Counted from the stretch's first letter, positions 44,064 to 52,570 are shown. The stretch is 64,000 nucleotides of DNA from Pseudomonas sp. CROZ-RG-20F-R04-15 (GCF_022662375.1 NZ_JAKNQL010000029.1:1-64000), one strand, 5' to 3'. A program made the numbers and translations. Notes: a model not told the origin generated them from the letters alone.

Positions 44064-45289
44064 TGAAGCGCGTCGTCGTCACCGGCATGGCCGGCATCAC
44101 TTCGCTGGGCAGCGACTGGCAGACCATCGCCGGCAACTTCGCGGCCAATCGCAGCGGCATTCGCCGGATGGACGAGTGGGATCGTTTCAGCGAACTCAAC
44201 ACGCGTCTGGCCGGGCCAATCGATGACTTTGCAGTGCCCGCGCACTGGACCCGCAAGCAACTGCGCAGCATGGGCCGGGTGTCGCGTCTCGCGGTGGGCG
44301 CGGCGGAACAGGCACTCGCCGACGCCGGACTGCTCGGCGATCCTTCGATCAAGGACGGGCGCATGGGCGTGGCCTGCGGCTCGTCCACCGGCAGCACCGA
44401 CGAGATCAAAGCGTTCGGCAACATGCTGCTCAACTCGGTGGCCGAAGGCCTCAACGCCAACTCCTACGTGCGAATGATGCCGCACACCACCGCCGCCAAT
44501 ATCAGCATCTTCTTTGGCCTGACCGGGCGACTGATCCCGACGTCCAGTGCCTGCACCAGCGGCAGCCAGGGCATCGGTTACGCCTACGAGGCGATCAAGT
44601 TCGGCCGCCTGCCCCTGATGCTCGCCGGCGGCGCCGAAGAGCTGTGCCCGACCGAAGCCATGGTCTTCGACGCGCTCTATGCCACCAGCCTGAAAAACGA
44701 TGCGCCGCAGACCAGCCCGCGCCCGTACGACAAGGATCGTGACGGCCTGGTGATCGGTGAAGGTGGCGGCATGCTCGTCCTCGAAGAGCTGGACCACGCC
44801 CTCGCGCGCGGTGCGCACATCCACGCCGAGATTGTCGGTTTCGGCAGCAACGCCGACGGCCAGCACACCACACGCCCGGAACAAGTGACCATGCGCCGAG
44901 CCATGGAGCTGGCGCTGGAAGACGCCGGCCTGACACCGGATGCCATCGGTTATGTAAATGGCCACGGCACCGCTACAGAACAGGGCGACATTGCCGAAAC
45001 ACTGGCAACCAGCAGTTTGTTTGGCGAACGCATGCCGATCAGTTCGCAGAAGAGCTTCCTCGGCCACACCCTCGGCGCCTGCGGCGCGCTGGAGTCGTGG
45101 TTCAGCATCGAAATGATGAACCGCGATCAGTACGTGCACACGTTCAACCTCGACGAGGTCGATCCGCACTGCGGCAAACTCGATTACCTGCGCGGTGAAT
45201 TCCGCCAGATGCATCACGACTACGTGATGAACAACAATTTCGCTTTTGGTGGCGTCAACACCTCGTTGATTTTCCGCCGCTGGCACTGA
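44063..45289 (+). CDS. Beta-ketoacyl-ACP synthase, ApeR-type
   Basis: This is a second complete ketosynthase of 408 residues, with Cys164 (SSACTSGSQG), His301 (NGHGTATEQG) and His335 (FLGHTLGACG). In characterised APE systems a homodimeric ketosynthase of this kind acts alongside the heterodimer, probably in the first condensation on the aromatic starter. The ATG at 44063 has GGAGG 9 bases upstream; a GTG at 44057 is too close to it. Confidence 0.93.
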   Translation: MKRVVVTGMAGITSLGSDWQTIAGNFAANRSGIRRMDEWDRFSELNTRLAGPIDDFAVPAHWTRKQLRSMGRVSRLAVGAAEQALADAGLLGDPSIKDGRMGVACGSSTGSTDEIKAFGNMLLNSVAEGLNANSYVRMMPHTTAANISIFFGLTGRLIPTSSACTSGSQGIGYAYEAIKFGRLPLMLAGGAEELCPTEAMVFDALYATSLKNDAPQTSPRPYDKDRDGLVIGEGGGMLVLEELDHALARGAHIHAEIVGFGSNADGQHTTRPEQVTMRRAMELALEDAGLTPDAIGYVNGHGTATEQGDIAETLATSSLFGERMPISSQKSFLGHTLGACGALESWFSIEMMNRDQYVHTFNLDEVDPHCGKLDYLRGEFRQMHHDYVMNNNFAFGGVNTSLIFRRWH

Positions 45290-45314
45290 CCGCTACACGT
45301 TTGGAGTGAAGGGA

Positions 45315-46118
45315 ATGACTCAGTTTCACCGCATCGCCGCTCTGTTGGCACTGGCTTTTGTGCTCGGCGGTTGCACCAGCAAACCGGTTTACAACGCCAA
45401 GGAAGAGTTCTCGCCGAACCTAGGCTTCACCCAGCCACAGATGAGCCGCGCGATCGTCACCGCGCTCAATGACCGTCAATGGGTGGTGCAATCGGTGCGT
45501 CCGGGCATGATCAAAGCGGCGATCACCGTGCGCGGTCGCCATCACGCCGAAATCGATATTCCGTTCACCCCGACCTCGTTCGAAATCGACTACCGCAGCA
45601 GCTACGGCCTCGACGCCAAGGACGGCAAGATCCACGGCAACTACAACCGCTGGGTCAACCGCCTGCGCGACAACGTACTCAAAGAGCTGTCGATCAACCC
45701 GGACATCGAAGCCGTCAACAACCTCGGCATCATCAAACAAGGCGCTGACGAGCCGACTTACCTGAGCTTCCGTGAAGGCGTCAAACGCGCCACCGACGCC
45801 GGCCTGCTCGACGGCAGCGTGAAGTTCTACCTGGCCGGCGAAACCTTGCCGAAACAGGTGCGCAAACTCGACACCGTGAGCAGCAGCCGCAAAACCAACG
45901 GCTCGAACAAGTCCGACGAAGACGCCTGCTTCTGGGCCCTGCAATCGGCTCTGGCGACCCTGCAGAACGCGGCGAAAAAAGCCGACGCCAATGCGGTGAT
46001 CAACATCGCCAGCGTCGACCAGCGTGAGCTGTACAAGGACACCGAGAAATTCCAGTGCCGTGCCGGGCTGGTAGTGTCGAGCGTGGCGTTGCGCGGGGAT
46101 CTGGCGCACGTGGATTGA
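45315..46118 (+). CDS. Conserved lipoprotein at the end of the APE operon
   Basis: The 267-residue protein has a lipoprotein signal ending in VLGGC (Cys near residue 19). An N-terminal domain of about 110 residues contains IKAAITVRGRHHAEIDIPF and SFEIDYRSSYGLDAKDGKIH. The C-terminal half is clearly related to the small secreted protein encoded at 46883: both share LDGSVKFYL, KTNG-NKSD, ALQS..LQ and CRAG-V--VALRGDL. The ATG at 45315 is chosen for its AAGGGA site and lipoprotein-type N-terminus. It follows the ketosynthase gene by 25 bp, so it is probably the last operon gene. Function is unknown; envelope stabilisation or polyene placement is conceivable. Confidence 0.8.
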   Translation: MTQFHRIAALLALAFVLGGCTSKPVYNAKEEFSPNLGFTQPQMSRAIVTALNDRQWVVQSVRPGMIKAAITVRGRHHAEIDIPFTPTSFEIDYRSSYGLDAKDGKIHGNYNRWVNRLRDNVLKELSINPDIEAVNNLGIIKQGADEPTYLSFREGVKRATDAGLLDGSVKFYLAGETLPKQVRKLDTVSSSRKTNGSNKSDEDACFWALQSALATLQNAAKKADANAVINIASVDQRELYKDTEKFQCRAGLVVSSVALRGDLAHVD

Positions 46119-46134
46119 TGGGATTGTAGAAACG

Positions 46135-46162
46135 ACAAAGGGCGCCATTCGGCGCCCTTTGT
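46135..46162. terminator. Strong hairpin ending the APE operon
   Basis: ACAAAGGGCGCC and GGCGCCCTTTGT form a perfect 12-bp stem with the loop ATTC. It lies 16 bases after the last APE gene and 13 bases before the stop of the convergent antitoxin gene, so it can terminate from both sides. Confidence 0.75.
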
Positions 46163-46175
46163 CATTCAGCCCGGA

Positions 46176-46463
46176 TCAAGTACTGGCGTGTAACTTCAAT
46201 CCTAACGCCTTCACCACTTTCAGGATTGTTCCGAACTCGGGGTTTCCTTCACCTGATAGTGCGCGGTAGAGGCTCTCTCGGGACAACCCTGCATCACGTG
46301 CGACCTGAGTCATGCCTCGCGCTCTCGCTATGGTGCCAAGTGCCTTGGCGATAAAAGCCGGGTCATCTCCAGCCTCCTCCATGCAGGCGTCCAGATAGTT
46401 AGCCATGTCCTCTTCTGTCTTGAGGTACTCGGCTGAGTCCCAACGAGTGAATTTTTCGGTCAT
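46176..46463 (-). CDS. Antitoxin of a RelE/HigB-type addiction module, HTH domain
   Basis: The 95-residue putative addiction-module antidote has an N-terminal toxin-binding part (RWDSAEYLKTEEDMANYLDA) and an Xre-like helix-turn-helix (GMTQVARDAGLSRESLYRAL) with the typical ending GNPEFGTILKVVKALGLKL. The ATG at 46463 overlaps the end of the toxin frame by four bases. The gene appears intact although its toxin gene is broken. Free of its toxin it may persist as a DNA-binding regulator or simply be decaying. Confidence 0.9.
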   Translation of the reverse strand: MTEKFTRWDSAEYLKTEEDMANYLDACMEEAGDDPAFIAKALGTIARARGMTQVARDAGLSRESLYRALSGEGNPEFGTILKVVKALGLKLHAST

Positions 46464-46766
46464 GGGTTTTGCTCCTGCCAGGACTCCGCGATGAGCCTGG
46501 CTTGCTTGATATCTCGGGGTTGGCCGCTCTTGTCTCCGCCGCAAAGGAGGATGACCACTTGCCGACCTTGTTGCATGAAATAGACTCGATATCCGGGGGC
46601 CATAGTCAATTCTGACTTCGCTGAGCCCTTCACCGATAGCTTTGACATCGCCAAAATTTCCGTCAGCCATACGATCAATTCGCACCTAAATACGCATCCT
46701 GGCGCGACTATCAGCCAACTTTAAAATCCAGCTGGAAAATGTGGAACTTCGAAGAATCTCAGTCAT
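46460..46766 (-). pseudogene. RelE-family addiction toxin, broken by a stop codon and a frameshift
   Basis: Read from the ATG at 46766, the frame gives MTEILRSSTFSSWILKLADS...ARMRI, then an in-frame TAG, and continues VRIDRMADGNFGDVKAIGEG...VRIDYGP. A run of five C in TATGGCCCCCGGATAT then shifts the frame; with four C it would continue GYRVYFMQQGRQVVILLCGG and KSGQPRDIKQARLIAE, the standard ending of this toxin family. Total length of about 102 codons fits an intact toxin. Two independent lesions make loss of function likely. The stop overlaps the antitoxin start. Confidence 0.88.
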
Positions 46767-46773
46767 GGCCGAA

Positions 46774-46793
46774 GTGTAGCCTTTGAGCTACAC
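46774..46793. promoter_or_regulatory. Dyad upstream of the toxin-antitoxin remnant
   Basis: GTGTAGC and GCTACAC form a perfect 7-bp inverted repeat with a 6-base centre, 7 bases upstream of the former toxin start. Related words (CTGTAGC, GTCTACAC) recur at 46813-46838. This is the usual place for antitoxin autoregulation. Confidence 0.45.
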
Positions 46794-46882
46794 ATACTCC
46801 ACACTGTTTTCTCTGTAGCAGATGTACGGTGTCTACACTCTTTGAATCAGCGAATGTTCATCGCTACGTCAAGGAGATGACC

Positions 46883-47320
46883 ATGCAAGTGAAAGCCCTG
46901 ATCGCCGTCGCACTTTTCGCGCTACTGCCCAGCGCCAGCCACGCCACCAATCTGATGTACATGCCCTTCGAAACCGTGCTGTCGGACGCGATTCGCGCCG
47001 GACGGCTGGATGGCAGTGTGAAGTTCTATCTGCTCGGTAATGGGCCGCAGGGGACTCAGCAGTTGCTGCGCAGCGGGGTGATCAGTGATTTGAAGACCAA
47101 CGGATTCAACAAGAGTGATCACGATTCTTGCGAGTGGGTACTGCAGTCGAATCTGATCAAGTTGCAGGCCGATGCCAAGCGGGTCGGGGCGAATGCAGTG
47201 GTCAATATCGTCAGTTACTACGACCAGCATGTGCGCAAGGATTTGAATACATATGAATGCCGGGCAGGGGTTTTTGTCACGCGGGTGGCGTTGAAGGGAG
47301 ATTTGGTGCGGTTGCCCTGA
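46883..47320 (+). CDS. Small secreted paralogue of the APE-operon lipoprotein
   Basis: The 145-residue protein has a signal peptide (MQVKALIAVALFALLPSASHA). Its mature part matches the C-terminal half of the lipoprotein encoded at 45315: GRLDGSVKFYL, DLKTNGFNKSDHDSCEWVLQS, ANAVVNIVSY and CRAGVFVTRVALKGDLVRL. It lacks the lipobox and the N-terminal domain. Two pairs of cysteine positions are shared. Perfect AAGGAG lies 6 bases before the ATG at 46883. The function is unknown. It lies just beyond the broken toxin-antitoxin pair, on the opposite strand to it. Confidence 0.82.
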   Translation: MQVKALIAVALFALLPSASHATNLMYMPFETVLSDAIRAGRLDGSVKFYLLGNGPQGTQQLLRSGVISDLKTNGFNKSDHDSCEWVLQSNLIKLQADAKRVGANAVVNIVSYYDQHVRKDLNTYECRAGVFVTRVALKGDLVRLP

Positions 47321-47358
47321 ATTGGGTGGTGCCTGCTCGCGATTTGATTGCGCAGCAA

Positions 47359-48261
47359 TCACGCCTTTGAAGGTTCGACTTTGCGCGTGAGTAAATCTAC
47401 GAACGCCTTGGCCATCGGCGACTTTTGATCCTTGCGCTGCACCAGCCACACCGCAGACACCGCTTCCGGATCGAGCAACGGTCGGTAGACCACGCCATCG
47501 ATGCGCATCCGCTGATAGGACGCCGGCAGTACCGAAACCCCCAACCCCGCTGCGACCAGACCGATGATGGTCATCGCCTCCCCCGCCTCTTGGGCGAAGT
47601 GCGGGCTGAACCCGGCATCGCGCGCCAGACTCAGCAATTGCGCATACAGCCCGCTGCCGTAACTGCGCGGAAAGAACACGAACGGCTCCAGCGCCAGCGC
47701 CGAGAGGAACAAGCCCTCCTCCGACCCCTGCGCCAGTGGATGCTTGGAACCGAGCACGGCGACCAGCGGCTCGCGCATCAACTCGACCACGCTGAGCGAA
47801 TCCGGCAACCCCAGCGGGCGCATGATCCCGACCTCGATTGATTCATCCACCAGGCCCTCGGCGACTTGCGTGCTGCTCATCTCACGAAGGTTGAGGTGCA
47901 CCGCCGGAAAACGCTGGCGAAAGGCAAAGATCGCCTGGGGAATGGTCGAGTTGAACGGCGCCGACGAGGTGAAACCAATCTTCAATTCCCCCAACTCCCC
48001 GAGTTGCGCACGCCGGGCCACATCCGCCGCTTTATCAACCTGCGCCAGCACCAATCGCGCCTCTTCGAGAAACAATCGCCCGGCCTCACTCAGCTCGACC
48101 CGACGATTGGTCCGTTCGAACAGCCGCGCGCCAACCTCTTGCTCCAGCGCCTGAATCTGCTGGCTCAGCGGCGGCTGCGAGATGCCCAGCACTTGTGCGG
48201 CGCGGCCGAAGTGCAGTTCTTCGGCGACGGCGATGAAGTAGCGCAGATGACGCAATTCCAT
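47359..48261 (-). CDS. LysR family transcriptional regulator
   Basis: The 300-residue regulator has the N-terminal winged helix-turn-helix (MELRHLRYFIAVAEELHFGRAAQVLGISQPPLSQ...; part shown: HFGRAAQVLGISQPPLS) and a LysR substrate-binding domain from about residue 90. Its N-terminus resembles the BenM/CatM/AlsR group that senses small organic acids. It diverges from an MFS transporter gene, which is the likely target. The effector cannot be deduced. Confidence 0.93.
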   Translation of the reverse strand: MELRHLRYFIAVAEELHFGRAAQVLGISQPPLSQQIQALEQEVGARLFERTNRRVELSEAGRLFLEEARLVLAQVDKAADVARRAQLGELGELKIGFTSSAPFNSTIPQAIFAFRQRFPAVHLNLREMSSTQVAEGLVDESIEVGIMRPLGLPDSLSVVELMREPLVAVLGSKHPLAQGSEEGLFLSALALEPFVFFPRSYGSGLYAQLLSLARDAGFSPHFAQEAGEAMTIIGLVAAGLGVSVLPASYQRMRIDGVVYRPLLDPEAVSAVWLVQRKDQKSPMAKAFVDLLTRKVEPSKA

Positions 48262-48273
48262 GAAAACCCCATT

Positions 48274-48317
48274 AGGTCGTTAAAGCTATCAAACAGGTCG
48301 AACAATATATTGGATAG
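48274..48317. promoter_or_regulatory. Possible LysR operator between the LysR and MFS genes
   Basis: In the 118-bp divergent gap, AGGTCG recurs at 48274-48279 and 48295-48300, a 21-base phase (two helix turns). CTATC (48286) and GATAG (48313-48317) form a small dyad around an AT-rich centre. The position fits LysR control of both genes, but no textbook T-N11-A site stands out. Confidence 0.35.
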
Positions 48318-48379
48318 AAACATTAGCCAGCTATATGATTTTTTCATTGCCTGCCTGGCCGTGCCCTCCGAGGTCTGAA

Positions 48380-49654
48380 GTGAAAACTGCTGTCGCGCCC
48401 CTAGCCCATGAAGTCCCGCCCGCTGCGGCGGACGATGTCGTCGCCGAGCTGCAAGAGATCTACATCGAAAAAGGTACGCCGATGTTCATGCGCACGGTGC
48501 TGGCGCTGTTCAGCGGCGGTTTCGCGACGTTTGCCCTGCTGTATTGCGTGCAGCCAATGATGCCGCTGTTGTCCCACGAGTACGGAATCAATGCGGCGCA
48601 AAGCAGCCTGATTCTTTCGGTGGCCACCGGCATGCTCGCCATCGGCCTGCTGATCACCGGGCCGATTTCCGATCGGGTCGGGCGCAAACCGGTGATGGTG
48701 ACCGCGCTGTTCGCGGCAGCGCTTTGCACCATGGCCAGTGCAATGATGCCGAGTTGGGAAGGTGTGCTGATCATGCGTGCGCTGATCGGGCTGTCGTTGA
48801 GCGGGCTGGCAGCGGTGGCAATGACCTATCTGAGTGAAGAAATTCATCCGCAACACATTGGTCTGGCGATGGGTTTGTACATTGGCGGCAACGCGATTGG
48901 CGGGATGAGCGGGCGCTTGATCACCGGTGTGCTGATCGACTTCGTCAGCTGGCACACGGCGATGTTGGTGATCGGTGGTTTGGCGATGATTGCCGCAGCG
49001 GTGTTCTGGAAAATCCTTCCGGAGTCGCGCAACTTCCGTTCGCGCTCAATGCACCCACGCAGTTTGCTCGACGGTTTCACCATGCACTTTCGTGATGCTG
49101 GGCTGCCGCTGCTGTTTCTGGAGGCGTTCGTGCTGATGGGCGCGTTCGTCACGCTGTTCAACTACATCGGCTATCGCTTGCTGGCGGCGCCGTACAACCT
49201 CGATCAGGTGTTCGTTGGATTGTTGTCGGTGGTGTATCTGTCAGGGATCTACAGCTCGGCGAAGATCGGATCGCTCGCCGATAAACTGGGGCGACGCAAG
49301 GTACTGTGGGCGACCATTGCGCTGATGTTTGCCGGTCTTGCCTTGACGATGTTTACGCCGCTGCTGCTAGTGATCGTCGGGATGCTGATTTTCACCTTTG
49401 GCTTCTTTGGCGCGCATTCGGTGGCGAGCAGCTGGATCGGCCGCCGTGCGACCAAGGCCAAGGGGCAGGCGTCGTCGCTGTATCTGTTCAGCTATTACGC
49501 CGGGTCGAGCATTGCCGGGACGGCGGGTGGGGTGTTCTGGCATCTGGGTGGCTGGAACGGGATTGGCCTGTTCATCGGTTCGCTGTTGCTGATCGCACTG
49601 CTGGTGGCGTTGAAGCTGGCAAAACTGCCGCCGTTGCAAGGTGTTAAGGCCTGA
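48380..49654 (+). CDS. MFS transporter, YnfM-like
   Basis: The 424-residue 12-helix transporter has the MFS loop motif GPISDRVGRKPVM between helices 2 and 3 and an equivalent GSLADKLGRRKVL in the second half. It has an N-terminal cytoplasmic tail of about 35 residues, as in the YnfM/arabinose-efflux group. I placed the start at the GTG at 48380 because GAGG lies 7 bases upstream; an ATG at 48335 in frame lacks a ribosome site and would intrude on the regulatory gap. The paired LysR gene suggests inducible uptake or efflux of a small compound. Confidence 0.9.
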   Translation: MKTAVAPLAHEVPPAAADDVVAELQEIYIEKGTPMFMRTVLALFSGGFATFALLYCVQPMMPLLSHEYGINAAQSSLILSVATGMLAIGLLITGPISDRVGRKPVMVTALFAAALCTMASAMMPSWEGVLIMRALIGLSLSGLAAVAMTYLSEEIHPQHIGLAMGLYIGGNAIGGMSGRLITGVLIDFVSWHTAMLVIGGLAMIAAAVFWKILPESRNFRSRSMHPRSLLDGFTMHFRDAGLPLLFLEAFVLMGAFVTLFNYIGYRLLAAPYNLDQVFVGLLSVVYLSGIYSSAKIGSLADKLGRRKVLWATIALMFAGLALTMFTPLLLVIVGMLIFTFGFFGAHSVASSWIGRRATKAKGQASSLYLFSYYAGSSIAGTAGGVFWHLGGWNGIGLFIGSLLLIALLVALKLAKLPPLQGVKA

Positions 49655-49668
49655 TACAAAACCCAATC

Positions 49669-49754
49669 TGGGAGCGAGCCTGCTCGCGAAGGCGTTGTGT
49701 CAGTTCATACAACTGTGGCTGATCCACCGCTTTCGCGAGCAGGCTCGCTCCCAC
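49669..49754. repeat. REP doublet (BIME), copy 5
   Basis: An inverted REP pair between the convergent MFS gene and hemE. Its spacer differs from copies 2-4. Confidence 0.95.
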
Positions 49755-49788
49755 ATTTGATCCTCGTACGACGTTGGATTGTGCAAAC

Positions 49789-49818
49789 AAAAACGCCCGG
49801 CATATGCCGGGCGTTTTT
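49789..49818 (-). terminator. Rho-independent terminator of hemE
   Basis: This is a 30-base perfect palindrome (AAAAACGCCCGGCAT and its inverse) with T tracts on both sides, 14 bases beyond the hemE stop. It can also stop transcription arriving from the MFS side. Confidence 0.9.
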
Positions 49819-49831
49819 TATTGAAGCACGA

Positions 49832-50899
49832 TCACTCGTGATACTGCGCCGATAGCTCATGCACCGCGCTCAGGAACGCACCGGCGTGCTCCGGATCAAC
49901 CTCAGGCGTGATGCCATGGCCAAGGTTGAACACGTGGCCGCTGCCCTTGCCGTAGCTGGCCAGAATGCGCCCGACTTCAGTGCGGATCGCTTCCGGTTTG
50001 GCGTAGAGCACGGTCGGGTCCATGTTGCCTTGCAGGGCAACCTTGTCGCCAACACGGGCGCGGGCGTTGCCGATGTCGCAGGTCCAGTCCAGGCCCAGTG
50101 CGTCGGCACCAGCCTCGGCGATGCTTTCCAGCCATAGGCCGCCGTTTTTGGTGAAGAGAATCACCGGCACTTTGCGACCGTCGTGTTCGCGGATCAGGCC
50201 GCTGACGATTTTCTTCATGTAGGCCAGCGAGAACTCCTGATAAGCCGCCGCCGACAGGTTGCCGCCCCAGGTATCAAAAATCTGCACGGCTTGCGCGCCG
50301 GCCATGATCTGGCCGTTGAGGTACGAGATCACCGACTGCGCCAGTTTATCCAGCAGCAGGTGCATGGCTTGCGGGTTGTCGTAGAGCATGGCTTTGGTCT
50401 TGCGGAAGTCTTTCGACGAACCGCCTTCAACCATGTAGGTCGCCAGGGTCCACGGGCTGCCGGAGAAACCGATCAGCGGCACACGACCGTTCAGCTCGCG
50501 ACGGATGGTGCTGACCGCGTCCATCACGTAGCCGAGGTCTTTGTGCGGATCCGGGATCGGCAGGGCTTCGATATCGGCGAGGGTGCTGACGACTTTCTTG
50601 AAACGCGGGCCTTCACCGGTCTCGAAGTACAAGCCTTGGCCCATGGCATCGGGAATGGTGAGGATGTCGGAAAACAGGATCGCCGCGTCCAGTTGTGGAT
50701 AGCGGTCGAGCGGTTGCATGGTGACTTCGCAGGCGAATTCCGGATTCATGCACAGGCTCATGAAATCACCGGCCTGGGCGCGGCTGGCGCGGTACTCCGG
50801 CAGGTAGCGGCCGGCCTGACGCATCATCCACACCGGGGTGACGTCTACGGGTTGCTTGAGCAGGGCGCGGAGGAAACGGTCGTTCTTCAGGGCAGTCAT
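49832..50899 (-). CDS. hemE: Uroporphyrinogen decarboxylase HemE
   Basis: HemE removes four carboxyl groups from uroporphyrinogen III to give coproporphyrinogen III in haem synthesis. The 355-residue product has the N-terminal signature PVWMMRQAGRYLPEYR (residues 22-37) and the second block GFSGSPWTLATYMVEGG, as well as FNLGHGITPEVDPEHAGAF at the C-terminus. Length is standard. It stands downstream of gltBD as in other pseudomonads but is separated from gltD by a REP doublet. Confidence 0.97.
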   Translation of the reverse strand: MTALKNDRFLRALLKQPVDVTPVWMMRQAGRYLPEYRASRAQAGDFMSLCMNPEFACEVTMQPLDRYPQLDAAILFSDILTIPDAMGQGLYFETGEGPRFKKVVSTLADIEALPIPDPHKDLGYVMDAVSTIRRELNGRVPLIGFSGSPWTLATYMVEGGSSKDFRKTKAMLYDNPQAMHLLLDKLAQSVISYLNGQIMAGAQAVQIFDTWGGNLSAAAYQEFSLAYMKKIVSGLIREHDGRKVPVILFTKNGGLWLESIAEAGADALGLDWTCDIGNARARVGDKVALQGNMDPTVLYAKPEAIRTEVGRILASYGKGSGHVFNLGHGITPEVDPEHAGAFLSAVHELSAQYHE

Positions 50900-51031
50900 G
50901 TCGGCATCCGGAAAAAAAGTGCGGGCATTTTCTCAGAGCGCGACGCAAAAGGCACGGATGCAGGTCAGCCTTTTGTCTATCGGGTCAATTTATTGCGCTG
51001 GAATGGGTAATCAGCAACCCTGAAAAACAAC

Positions 51032-51121
51032 TGTGGGAGCGAGCCTGCTCGCGAAGAGGCCGGCACATCCAACATTCAAGTTGGCTGACAGACTGCTTTC
51101 GCGAGCAGGCTCGCTCCCACA
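51032..51121. repeat. REP doublet (BIME), copy 6, spacer inverted
   Basis: The arms match the other doublets, but the spacer reads as the reverse complement of the copy 2/3/4 spacer (GAGGCCGGCACATCCAACATTC against GAATGT...GCCGGCCTC). The doublet is therefore inserted in the other direction. It lies between gltD and hemE, which are on the same strand. Confidence 0.95.
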
Positions 51122-51151
51122 TTTTTGATCGCATTTCAGCTTGAAATGTAA

Positions 51152-52570
51152 TCAGACGCCCAGGTAATCGAGGATCCCTTCGGCAGCATTGCGCCCTTCG
51201 AAGATCGCCGTCACCACCAGGTCGGAACCGCGCACCATGTCGCCACCGGCGAAGATTTTCGGGTTGCTGGTCTGGTGCTTGTACTGACCTTGCTCAGGAG
51301 CAACGACGCGGCCCTGGCTGTCAGTCTGGATTTCGAACTGCTCGAACCACGGCGCCGGGCTCGGGCGGAAACCGAACGCGATGACCACGGCATCAGCCGG
51401 GATGATCTCTTCGGAGCCCGGGATCGGCTCAGGGCTGCGACGGCCACGGGCGTCCGGCTCGCCGAGACGGGTCTCGACCACTTTGACGCCTTCGACCTTG
51501 TCTTCACCGACGATGGCGATTGGCTGACGGTTGTAGAGGAATTTCACCCCTTCTTCCTTGGCGTTCTTCACCTCTTTGCGCGAGCCGGGCATGTTTGCTT
51601 CGTCACGACGATAAGCGCAGGTCACCGATTTGGCACCCTGACGGATCGACGTGCGGTTGCAGTCCATCGCCGTGTCGCCACCGCCGAGCACCACAACCTT
51701 CTTGCCTTTCATGTCGACGAAATCTTCCGGCGACTTTTCAAAGCCCAGGTTGCGGTTGACGTTGGCGATCAGGAAGTCCAGCGCGTCATACACGCCCGGC
51801 AGATCCTCACCGGCAAAACCGCCCTTCATGTAGGTGTAGGTGCCCATGCCCATGAATACTGCATCGTATTCGGCGAGCAGTTGTTCCATGGTCACGTCTT
51901 TGCCGACTTCGGTATTCAGACGGAACTCGATGCCCATGCCGGTGAAGACTTCGCGACGATTGCTCAGCACGGTCTTCTCAAGCTTGAACTCGGGGATGCC
52001 GAAGGTCAGCAAGCCACCGATTTCGGGGTTCTTGTCGAACACCACCGGGGTCACGCCGCCGCGTACCAGCACGTCGGCACAGCCCAGCCCCGCCGGGCCC
52101 GCACCGATGATCGCGACACGTTTGCCGGTCGGTTTGACCTTGGACATGTCCGGGCGCCAGCCCATGGCGAACGCGGTGTCGGTGATGTACTTCTCGACCG
52201 AACCGATGGTCACCGCGCCGAAGCCGTCGTTAAGGGTGCAGGCACCTTCGCACAGACGATCCTGCGGACAGACCCGGCCGCAGACTTCCGGCAGGGTGTT
52301 GGTCTGGTGCGACAGCTCGGCGGCCTGGAGGATGTTGCCCTCGGCCACCAATTTGAGCCAGTTGGGAATGAAGTTGTGCACCGGGCACTTCCATTCGCAA
52401 TACGGGTTGCCGCAACCCAGGCAGCGGTGGGCCTGGTCGGCCGACTGCTGGGGTTTGAACGGTTCGTAGATTTCGACGAACTCTTTCTTGCGTTGACGCA
52501 ACAGTTTCTTCTTCGGATCTTTGCGCCCGACATCGATGAACTGGAAGTCGTTATTCAGACGTTCAGCCAT
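51152..52570 (-). CDS. gltD: Glutamate synthase [NADPH] small chain GltD
   Basis: GltD takes electrons from NADPH and passes them through FAD and iron-sulfur clusters to GltB. The 472-residue product has the N-terminal cysteine motifs CLGCGNPYCEWKCPVHN (from about residue 48) and CGRVCPQDRLCEGAC (from about 97) for two [4Fe-4S] clusters. It also has the FAD site VAIIGAGPAGLGCADVL and the NADPH site VVVLGGGDTAMDCNR. It lies 33 bases downstream of gltB, so one transcript is expected. Confidence 0.97.
   Translation of the reverse strand: MAERLNNDFQFIDVGRKDPKKKLLRQRKKEFVEIYEPFKPQQSADQAHRCLGCGNPYCEWKCPVHNFIPNWLKLVAEGNILQAAELSHQTNTLPEVCGRVCPQDRLCEGACTLNDGFGAVTIGSVEKYITDTAFAMGWRPDMSKVKPTGKRVAIIGAGPAGLGCADVLVRGGVTPVVFDKNPEIGGLLTFGIPEFKLEKTVLSNRREVFTGMGIEFRLNTEVGKDVTMEQLLAEYDAVFMGMGTYTYMKGGFAGEDLPGVYDALDFLIANVNRNLGFEKSPEDFVDMKGKKVVVLGGGDTAMDCNRTSIRQGAKSVTCAYRRDEANMPGSRKEVKNAKEEGVKFLYNRQPIAIVGEDKVEGVKVVETRLGEPDARGRRSPEPIPGSEEIIPADAVVIAFGFRPSPAPWFEQFEIQTDSQGRVVAPEQGQYKHQTSNPKIFAGGDMVRGSDLVVTAIFEGRNAAEGILDYLGV

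Noticed and set aside
27125..46118. A dialkylresorcinol (DarA/DarB) biosynthesis pair accompanying the APE genes
   Set aside because: Such a pair accompanies some APE clusters. All genes in the run were accounted for, and no DarA- or DarB-like protein was present.
46460..46685. Two small independent proteins in different frames upstream of the antitoxin
   Set aside because: Each frame encodes one half of the same toxin family, and they join across a C run, so they are pieces of one broken gene.
4199..51121. REP doublets as a CRISPR-like array
   Set aside because: The repeats are kilobases apart, inverted in pairs and lie in separate intergenic gaps; there are no cas genes.
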